The notes beneath the pieces were generated by a model that was given only the letters and a program-made list of their open reading frames with translations, made no database searches and was not told where the DNA came from. The translations under genes were made by a program, and so were the position numbers. Positions 58,316 through 64,000 of a stretch of 64,000 bases of DNA are shown one piece after another (position 1 is the stretch's first letter; each line of letters begins with the position of its first letter). Origin of the DNA: an uncultured Lachnospiraceae bacterium (GTDB lineage: Bacteria > Bacillota > Clostridia > Lachnospirales > Lachnospiraceae); NCBI GenBank assembly GCA_910586355.1, contig CAJUHJ010000003.1:1-64000 (forward strand). The letters run 5' to 3'.

Positions 58316-59935
58316 TTATTCCCACTCCTCATTCAGCCAGTTGCGCAACAACGACGCTGCTGCCTCAGGATTGTTGTCCACAAAATTCTCTATTAAAATA
58401 CGAGTTTCCGACTTTTCGGAAAAACCGATGTCTTCTAACCCTTCATTTTCATCCTGTTTCGTCGATTCTAGTAAACTTTCAACAGACAGCTCCGGCTCGA
58501 TTTCCTGCTCCTGCTGTTTCCTTGTGCTTCGAAATACAACAAAGCCCAATAATGCAAAAATCAAAACTGCCAGCGCTATCTGAAGATAATCCGCCACATC
58601 TCTTCCACCCGAAGAAGCATACTTAAAAAACGGTACGTCATATGCTACAATCGTAATATTGTCCCTGGCAAATCCTGTTGCATTCGAAACCATATCATAA
58701 AACTCATCATCCACGGTCGTCTTGACACGATCACCGTTTTGCGCCACAAATTCATCAAATGTAATATCGTCTAACGTCCCGTCTGCTTTCAGCGCCGCTT
58801 CATCATAAACAACAAAAGATGTTGCCACAACAGAAACGGAAGAATTCTCGTAATCCACTTTTCCGCCGTCACTATTTCGCTTTGTAACTTCCTGGCTCGT
58901 CAAATAGTTCTCTTTCGTTTCACTGACAGAAGAAGAAGTCACTTCTGAATCCGGCATTACATAGGTCGTATCCTGATCATTGGTATCGGTTCCCGGAGTA
59001 GCGGCCTGTCCACCCTGTGATTCCGATTCAAAATTGCTTCTGCTGTCTAAATATCCCTGTTCTCTTCCTTCGTCCACATAATAGCGCTGATTTGTATATT
59101 CTTCTGTATTAAAATCCATTACAAGGTTCAAGCCAACTTCGACATTGTCATAAACATTTGTCCCAAGCACAACATCCCGGACCTCACCTTTTACCATATT
59201 CTCCGCTTTCCCTTTTAAAGAAAGCTGTGAATTGGCATTGCCAATTGATGTAGCAGAATCGCCTCCGGAAAATAACGTATTTCCATCAGAATCCAGAATC
59301 ATGATATTGTCCGTAGAATCATTTCCTACCTCAGTAGCCATAAACTTGGCAATTCCAGCCGCCTGCTCTTCTTCCATTTCTCCGCTCAAATCTAAAACGA
59401 CGCTCGCGTATGTCTCCTGCCCCATAGAAATAATCGTTCCATCCTCGTTAGGTATAGAAAGAGAAACATAAGCGTTTTCTATATTGGAAATTGTTGCAAG
59501 CTGCTTCTCAAATTTTCCTTCCAGATATAACTGATATTTTTTGGTCTTGTCTGCCTCTGTTGTACTGAAACTTCCGTCAAACACATTTTCAATTCCATAT
59601 CCGTCCGTCGGAATATCATTTGAGCCGAGCAGAATAGATGCCGCAGATTCATCTTTGGCATTCACCGAAAATGTAAGGCCATCCTGAGATATATCTGCTT
59701 TTATATTTTCACCTTCCAGCAGTTCCTTTACCTGCGAAGCCTGTTTCGCATCTTCACATGTAATCAGCGTAACCATTTTGGGACGGCTCATCACAGCAGC
59801 CAAAATAGCCAGCGCCAGTACAATAACTGCCATCGCGCTAATTACCAGTGTTCTTTGTTTTACCGAACACTTTTTCCACCATTCTTGTAAATCATTATAT
59901 TTATTCATTACTGAATTTTGTAATTTTTCCGGCAT
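58316..59935 (-). CDS. fliF: Flagellar MS-ring protein FliF
   Basis: 539 residues with membrane helices near residues 27-47 and 443-465. Between them lie the YscJ/FliF ring domains: SRPKMVTLITCEDAKQASQVKELLEGENI and YQLYLEGKFEKQLATISNIENAYVSLSIPNED, with Ser/Thr-rich spacer regions. The last residues (EKSETRILIENFVDNNPEAAASLLRNWLNEEWE) bind FliG. FliF forms the basal body platform around the export gate. ATG follows GGGATAGAA. Typical size. Confidence 0.96.
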   Translation of the reverse strand: MPEKLQNSVMNKYNDLQEWWKKCSVKQRTLVISAMAVIVLALAILAAVMSRPKMVTLITCEDAKQASQVKELLEGENIKADISQDGLTFSVNAKDESAASILLGSNDIPTDGYGIENVFDGSFSTTEADKTKKYQLYLEGKFEKQLATISNIENAYVSLSIPNEDGTIISMGQETYASVVLDLSGEMEEEQAAGIAKFMATEVGNDSTDNIMILDSDGNTLFSGGDSATSIGNANSQLSLKGKAENMVKGEVRDVVLGTNVYDNVEVGLNLVMDFNTEEYTNQRYYVDEGREQGYLDSRSNFESESQGGQAATPGTDTNDQDTTYVMPDSEVTSSSVSETKENYLTSQEVTKRNSDGGKVDYENSSVSVVATSFVVYDEAALKADGTLDDITFDEFVAQNGDRVKTTVDDEFYDMVSNATGFARDNITIVAYDVPFFKYASSGGRDVADYLQIALAVLIFALLGFVVFRSTRKQQEQEIEPELSVESLLESTKQDENEGLEDIGFSEKSETRILIENFVDNNPEAAASLLRNWLNEEWE

Positions 59936-59951
59936 TTTCTATCCCTACCCA

Positions 59952-60269
59952 CTAAACTGTCATATTCATAATCTCTTTATACGCTTCTATCACTTTATCA
60001 CGCACTGCAACCGTATACTCTAATGCAAGATTCGCTTTCTGCTGGGCAACTGCCAGCTCATGCGTACTTTCTGATTCTCCAAGCGCAAACTGAATCTCCG
60101 CCGACTCTGCAGCATTCTGATAATCGTTTGTCTCGTTAATCATATTCATCGCGGTATTCAGAATAGAACCAAAACTTCCATCATTGCTTTTTTCTCTCTC
60201 TTGAGTCTGATTCAAACCATATCTTGTCAGATAATCCGGTGATACACTATAAAACATAGCTGCATCCAT
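59952..60269 (-). CDS. fliE: Flagellar hook-basal body complex protein FliE
   Basis: 105 residues, helical, with the conserved C-terminal half DYQNAAESAEIQFALGESESTHELAVAQQKANLALEYTVAVRDKVIEAYKEIMNMTV. FliE links the MS ring to the rod. The N terminus (MDAAMFYSVSPDYLTRYGLNQ) is longer and less conserved. AGGAGGAGTATCAAT precedes ATG. Between flgC and fliF in the universal order. Confidence 0.94.
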   Translation of the reverse strand: MDAAMFYSVSPDYLTRYGLNQTQEREKSNDGSFGSILNTAMNMINETNDYQNAAESAEIQFALGESESTHELAVAQQKANLALEYTVAVRDKVIEAYKEIMNMTV

Positions 60270-60303
60270 ATTGATACTCCTCCTTCAATTTCCCATCTTT
60301 ATC

Positions 60304-60744
60304 TTATGCTTTACCTACCTGCAGACCCGCCTGAGCCATTGATTTTATCGCGTTAAATGCTGTTACATTTGCCTCATACCCTCTGCTGGCATCAATCAAA
60401 TTCGTCATTTCTGTAACGATATTTACATTTGGATAAGAAACGTATCCATTTTCATCCGCATCCGGATGCGCCGGGTCATACGACATAATATAATCCGACT
60501 CATTATCTTCTAAAACTTTTGTAACCTTTACTCCATTTCCTCCATAAGATCGCGCCCTTGACAGCATATCATCAAAAGAAACCGAATCCTTCTCTGCGAA
60601 TGTTACAATTTTCCTGCGGTAAGGCGTACCGTCCTCTGTTCTGGTCGTATTCACATTTGCTACATTTTCTGCAATAATATCCGTACGGAAACGTTCTGCC
60701 GTCATTCCGGACGCACTAATATTAAATGCCTGAAATAATGCCAT
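60304..60744 (-). CDS. flgC: Flagellar rod protein FlgC
   Basis: 146 residues. N-terminal FQAFNISASGMTAERFRTDIIAENVANVNTTRTEDGTPYRRKIVTFAEK and C-terminal VSYPNVNIVTEMTNLIDASRGYEANVTAFNAIKSM are the conserved rod helices. Proximal rod component. AGGAGGAGTTATT precedes ATG. Thirty bases after flgB. Identification is secure. Confidence 0.96.
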   Translation of the reverse strand: MALFQAFNISASGMTAERFRTDIIAENVANVNTTRTEDGTPYRRKIVTFAEKDSVSFDDMLSRARSYGGNGVKVTKVLEDNESDYIMSYDPAHPDADENGYVSYPNVNIVTEMTNLIDASRGYEANVTAFNAIKSMAQAGLQVGKA

Positions 60745-60774
60745 AATAACTCCTCCTTACTCTACAAAACCATT

Positions 60775-61167
60775 TTACTTCTGCATAGCTGTTCTTAATC
60801 TGTTAATCTCATGTGTCATACTGTCGGTCAAAGCATCATAACGAATCTTTTCCGAAGCAAGCTCTACATTTTCCGTATCAACATCCACATTGTTCCTGTC
60901 AATCCTGTATGAATAGTTTGCATGGTCATAATATGTAGAAACATCCAGCCGGCTCAAATCTGCGTGTTCCACTTTTGTATCCAAAGTAACGTACTTCATA
61001 TTGCCCAGTTCATTTCTTAGAGCGCTTTGAAAATCAACATCTTTTCTCTTATAACCAGGCGTATTCACATTGGCAAGATTGTTTGCAATGGTCTGTTCTC
61101 TCAGCCAGCTTGCATCCGATGCTTTATTTAACACATCAATATAACTATATACATTGGTTGAAAACAT
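60775..61167 (-). CDS. flgB: Flagellar rod protein FlgB
   Basis: 130 residues: SWLREQTIANNLANVNTPGYKRKDVDFQSALRNEL near residue 19 (flagellar rod/hook motif) and the late VELASEKIRYDALTDSMTHEINRLRTAMQ. Proximal rod, first gene of the flagellar operon. A leader of about 60 bases separates it from the promoter (61226-61254). Ribosome binding site AGGGGACAATAAAAAT. The gene order codY-flgB-flgC-fliE agrees with Bacillus. Confidence 0.95.
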   Translation of the reverse strand: MFSTNVYSYIDVLNKASDASWLREQTIANNLANVNTPGYKRKDVDFQSALRNELGNMKYVTLDTKVEHADLSRLDVSTYYDHANYSYRIDRNNVDVDTENVELASEKIRYDALTDSMTHEINRLRTAMQK

Positions 61168-61225
61168 ATTTTTATTGTCCCCTTTCTAACATATTCTTCA
61201 TCCTCATATTCTAATCCTATTCTCT

Positions 61226-61254
61226 ATAATAAATTATATTAAAAAAAAGCACAA
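61226..61254 (-). promoter_or_regulatory. Main promoter of the fla/che operon
   Basis: TTGTGC (61249-61254) and TATTAT (61226-61231) on the minus strand are separated by 17 bases, 8 of them a T-run. It lies after the codY terminator and before flgB, matching a vegetative sigma-A promoter (in Bacillus this position holds the Pfla/che promoter). Confidence 0.75.
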
Positions 61255-61317
61255 GTATTTTTTTATCACTTTTTACACGATATTGTACTTTTTTGTATTT
61301 TTTAGCACAATATGTGC

Positions 61318-61354
61318 AAAAAAAAGGATTTACAGGTATAATCTGCAAATCCTT
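61318..61354 (-). terminator. Intrinsic terminator of codY
   Basis: A 12-base stem (61324-61335 with 61343-61354, one G-U pair) and a 7-base loop are followed on the minus strand by a run of eight T residues. A shorter dyad GCACA-ATA-TGTGC (61305-61317) lies just beyond. It separates codY from the flagellar operon. Confidence 0.9.
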
Positions 61355-61371
61355 TCCAATCAAAACCAGTA

Positions 61372-62145
61372 TTATTGCTGTTGTCTGACTTGTTCTAATT
61401 CGTCAAAAATAACATCATTTAAGACTTTAATGTACGTTCCTTTCATACCAGACGAACGAGACTCTATCACACCTGCACTTTCAAATTTACGAAGTGCATT
61501 GACAATAACAGAACGTGTAATTCCTACCCTGTCCGCAATCTTGCTGGCGACAAGTATACCCTCGTTCCCATCCAATTCTTCAAAAATATGTGTAATTGCT
61601 TCAAGTTCTGAAAAAGACAGTGTGTTAATCGCTGATTTTACAATTTGCACTTTACGGCTTTCCTCTGCGTTTTCTTCATTGACAGAACGCATCATCTCAA
61701 GCCCTACCACGGTTGTGCCATATTCGCTTAAAATAATGTCGTCAATATCATACTGCCTGTCGTAACGGTATACAAACAACGTACCAAGCCTCTCGCCTGC
61801 AATATCAATCGGCGTAATAATCGCACAATGTTTCTTGATATCCGTTTCAAAACCCAGTGTTTCCAAATTTACATTTTCTTTTGTGGAAAGAATACCCAAA
61901 AGCCTTTCATTCAAAAGCGGGTCAATAAATCCTCCGACCTCTTCTAAAATCAATTCGCCTATTTCTGGTATTCCTCTGCTGACACTGCTTCCCAATACCT
62001 TTCCTTTTTTGCTGATGACTAGAATATTAGATTGTAAAATCTCTGTCAGCACATCACATATATCATTAAACACTACCTTGGAAGAATTATTATTATGCAA
62101 AAGCTTATTAATTTTTCTTGTCTTATCCAAGAGCTGCACACTCAT
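61372..62145 (-). CDS. codY: GTP- and branched-chain-amino-acid-sensing global repressor CodY
   Basis: 257 residues. N-terminal GAF-like ligand domain (about 1-155: LLDKTRKINKLLHNN, VISKKGKVLGSS, KHCAIITPIDIAGERLGTLFVYR) and a C-terminal winged helix (ASKIADRVGITRSVIVNALRKFESAGVIESRSSGMKGTYIKVLND). It represses many starvation and motility genes when GTP and Ile/Leu/Val are plentiful. AAGGAGG precedes ATG. Own promoter (62191-62219) with CodY-like boxes; terminator follows. In Bacillus codY lies just before flgB and CodY represses the fla/che operon. Confidence 0.97.
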   Translation of the reverse strand: MSVQLLDKTRKINKLLHNNNSSKVVFNDICDVLTEILQSNILVISKKGKVLGSSVSRGIPEIGELILEEVGGFIDPLLNERLLGILSTKENVNLETLGFETDIKKHCAIITPIDIAGERLGTLFVYRYDRQYDIDDIILSEYGTTVVGLEMMRSVNEENAEESRKVQIVKSAINTLSFSELEAITHIFEELDGNEGILVASKIADRVGITRSVIVNALRKFESAGVIESRSSGMKGTYIKVLNDVIFDELEQVRQQQ

Positions 62146-62160
62146 ATATTATCCTCCTTA

Positions 62161-62175
62161 AATATTCTGAATTTT
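62161..62175 (-). promoter_or_regulatory. CodY-box-like site between promoter and codY start
   Basis: The minus-strand 15-mer AAAATTCAGAATATT matches the CodY consensus AATTTTCWGAAAATT at 12 of 15 positions by eye. It lies just upstream of the ribosome binding site of codY. Confidence 0.55.
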
Positions 62176-62190
62176 CTACAACTAATTCCT

Positions 62191-62219
62191 AGTTTAGCAT
62201 GTTTATTCTGAAATTTCAA
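62191..62219 (-). promoter_or_regulatory. codY promoter overlapped by a second CodY-like box
   Basis: TTGAAA (62214-62219) and TAAACT (62191-62196) on the minus strand, 17 bases apart, lie after the topA stop. The spacer and -35 overlap the 15-mer AAATTTCAGAATAAA (62202-62216), which matches the CodY consensus at 11 of 15 positions. Confidence 0.65.
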
Positions 62220-62241
62220 GAAAACAAAACAAATTTGCGTT

Positions 62242-64000
62242 TTATTCTGCTTTTTTTGGAGCAGAGCTTTCACTGTAACCACACTGCTTATCTGCACATG
62301 CGAGTTTATTTCCCTTTTCTACCATATAGCCGCCGCATTTTGGACAAGGCTTTTGCGACGGTTTTTGCCAAGACATAAATTCACATTCCGGATTGTTTTC
62401 ACATCCATAATATTTTCTGCCTTTTTTCGTCTTTTTTAATACGACTTCTTTTTGACATAATGGACATTTTATGCCTGTTTTTTCTAAGTAAGGCTTTGTA
62501 TTGCGACATTCCGGAAAACCGGGACAAGCCAAAAATTTTCCATGCGGCCCATATTTTACAACCAGGTTCCTGCCACATTCTTCACAGATAATATCTGTAA
62601 CTTCATCTTCAATTTTGATTTTCTCCAAATCTTTTTCAGCAGCTTCTACCGCCTCTTGTAAATCCGGATAAAAGTTGCTGACTACCGCTTTCCAACTGAC
62701 GGCGCCTTCCTCGACTTTGTCCAGCAAAGATTCTAAATTTGCCGTGAACCGCTCGTCAACGATAGTCGGAAAGGATTCTTTCATAATCGCATTGACAACT
62801 TCCCCTAACTCTGTCACATATAAATTTTTGTTTTCTTTTACGACATACCGTCTGGCTAAAATTGTTGTAATCGTCGGAGAATATGTGCTGGGACGCCCAA
62901 TCCCAAGTTCTTCTAAAGATTTTACCAGTGATGCTTCCGTATAATGCGCCGGAGGCTGCGTAAAATGTTGTTTTCCTTCTAAATTTTGAAGCGTCAGTTT
63001 CGAATCGCCATCTATCGAATGAAGCAGGACATTTCCCTTTGCTTTATCTTCATCTTCCTCTGTATAAACGCATAAAAAACCGTCAAACAAGATTTTCGAA
63101 GCGGATACATGAAAACGATAATTATCCGCCCCAATTATCACAGACGTCGTTTCATACACAGCCCCATGCATCTGACTTGCTGCAAAACGCTTCCAAATCA
63201 ACTGGTACAGCCGAAACTGATCCCTGGAAAGAGATTCTTTCACCAGAACTGGCGCTCTTGCAATATCCGACGGACGAATCGCTTCGTGCGCGTCTTGAAT
63301 CTTTGAGGATTTTGTATTTTCACCTGTATGCTGCGCGGCATACGTTTCACCATAAGATTCTATAATATATTCTTTTGCAGACTGGCTGGCTTCTTCTGAA
63401 ATACGTACAGAATCTGTCCTTAAGTAAGTAATCAGGCCAACCGTACCCTGTCCTTTAATATCAATTCCTTCATACAGCTGCTGCGCGATACGCATTGTCT
63501 TTTGAATCGAAAAATTTAAGGTCTTTGACGCTTCCTGCTGCAAAGTGCTTGTCGTAAACGGAAGCGGCGCTTTTTTGGTCCGCTCCCCGCGTTTCACTTC
63601 AAGTACTGTATATTCAGCTTTTTCTAACTTCTTCTTTAACTCTTCAAATTCCTGCTGTGAGGGAATTTCTAATTTACCCGACGCATCTCCATGAAATTTT
63701 GCCATTAACGGACGTTTTTCCCCTTCTATACCCAGCTGTGCATCTAACGTCCAATACTCTTTTGGAATAAAGGCGTTTATTTCTTCTTCCCTGTCACAAA
63801 TCATACGAAGGGCTACGGACTGTACCCTGCCTGCGCTCAAACCTCTTTTGACTTTCGCCCATAACAGCGGGCTGATTTTATATCCAACCATACGGTCTAA
63901 CATACGCCTTGCCTGCTGTGCGTTGACTAAATCTATATCCACTTCCCGCGGCGTCTTTAACGCCGACTTGACTGCATTTTTTGTAATCTCATTAAAACTA
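62242..64000 (-). CDS. topA: DNA topoisomerase I, partial (5' part beyond window)
   Basis: 586 codons are visible; the frame stays open to the window end (before NEITKNAVKSALKTPREVD), so the Toprim N-terminal part is missing. The active-site Tyr motif GLITYLRTDSVRIS is present near 63450, followed by the hinge and the rest of the gate domains. The C terminus has three zinc-ribbon motifs: CEECGRNLV..CPGFPEC, CPLCQKEVV..CENNPEC and CPKCGGYMV..CADKQC. Relaxes negative supercoils. TopA near codY matches the Bacillus gene neighbourhood (there with clpQY and others between). Confidence 0.96.
   Translation of the reverse strand, partial: SFNEITKNAVKSALKTPREVDIDLVNAQQARRMLDRMVGYKISPLLWAKVKRGLSAGRVQSVALRMICDREEEINAFIPKEYWTLDAQLGIEGEKRPLMAKFHGDASGKLEIPSQQEFEELKKKLEKAEYTVLEVKRGERTKKAPLPFTTSTLQQEASKTLNFSIQKTMRIAQQLYEGIDIKGQGTVGLITYLRTDSVRISEEASQSAKEYIIESYGETYAAQHTGENTKSSKIQDAHEAIRPSDIARAPVLVKESLSRDQFRLYQLIWKRFAASQMHGAVYETTSVIIGADNYRFHVSASKILFDGFLCVYTEEDEDKAKGNVLLHSIDGDSKLTLQNLEGKQHFTQPPAHYTEASLVKSLEELGIGRPSTYSPTITTILARRYVVKENKNLYVTELGEVVNAIMKESFPTIVDERFTANLESLLDKVEEGAVSWKAVVSNFYPDLQEAVEAAEKDLEKIKIEDEVTDIICEECGRNLVVKYGPHGKFLACPGFPECRNTKPYLEKTGIKCPLCQKEVVLKKTKKGRKYYGCENNPECEFMSWQKPSQKPCPKCGGYMVEKGNKLACADKQCGYSESSAPKKAE

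Noticed and set aside
1..64000. Phage, insertion sequence, integrase or defence genes
   Set aside because: No transposase, integrase, phage structural or nuclease-defence motif was seen; gene content and strand bias are uniformly chromosomal.

Overview
The window is a low-GC Firmicutes chromosome segment, most likely a motile member of the Lachnospiraceae (class Clostridia). The evidence is CodY next to a Bacillus/Clostridium-type fla/che operon, FliY and CheC/CheD chemotaxis proteins, DUF6115, DUF1700 and DUF4956 families, and strong AGGAGG ribosome binding sites. Every gene I accept, 69 protein genes and two tRNAs, lies on the minus strand, so transcription runs from high to low coordinates; plus-strand ORFs are antisense shadows. 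No stretch over 300 bases lacks a gene.

Region A (about 64000 to 27335) is the motility locus. A partial topA is followed by codY with its own promoter and a strong terminator. Then come flgB-flgC-fliE-fliF-fliG-fliH-fliI-fliJ-motE-like-fliK-flgD-hook-operon gene-flgE, a hairpin terminator and a second promoter, and motA-motB-fliL-fliM-fliY-cheY-fliO-fliP-fliQ-fliR-flhB-flhA-flhF-flhG-cheB-cheA-cheW-cheC-cheD-membrane protein-sigD-DUF342-two flagellar-associated proteins-MltG-like protein. These genes build the MS ring, C ring, export gate, rod and hook, the stator, and the CheA-CheY chemotaxis pathway; SigD would then switch on late genes such as flagellin, which lie elsewhere.

Region B (27312 to 22132) starts at a clear sigma-A promoter: rplS-lepB-rbgA-rnhB-ylqG-ylqH-yraN. 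It includes a FliK-like protein and a stand-alone FlhB C-terminal-like protein. Three 42-bp tandem repeats follow yraN.

Region C (21965 to 15569) holds a YtrA-type GntR regulator with an ABC exporter-like pair, then a three-gene set: VTC-domain polyphosphate polymerase, DUF4956 membrane protein and CotH-family kinase. The start region of the VTC gene lies in a long perfect hairpin that would hide its ribosome binding site.

Region D (15572 to 5757) is a housekeeping operon starting at a helD-like gene: radical-SAM DUF512, der, plsY, gpsA, dut, rlmI-like, an unrecognised barrel-like protein, DUF1700, and a short Asn/Ser-rich protein with a strong terminator. Region E (5727 to 1) has a rhodanese, then a promoter leading to an RlmL-type methyltransferase, a secreted papain-like protease, a cell-wall amidase, rdgB and a phosphoesterase, and finally a consensus promoter driving tRNA-Pro and tRNA-Gly (cut by the window edge).

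I do not see a mobile element, CRISPR array, phage or defence island. The most notable observations are the CodY-like boxes on the codY promoter, the ribosome-binding-site-hiding hairpin of the polyphosphate module, the CotH internal repeat, and the FlhB-C-like/FliK-like orphan pair.
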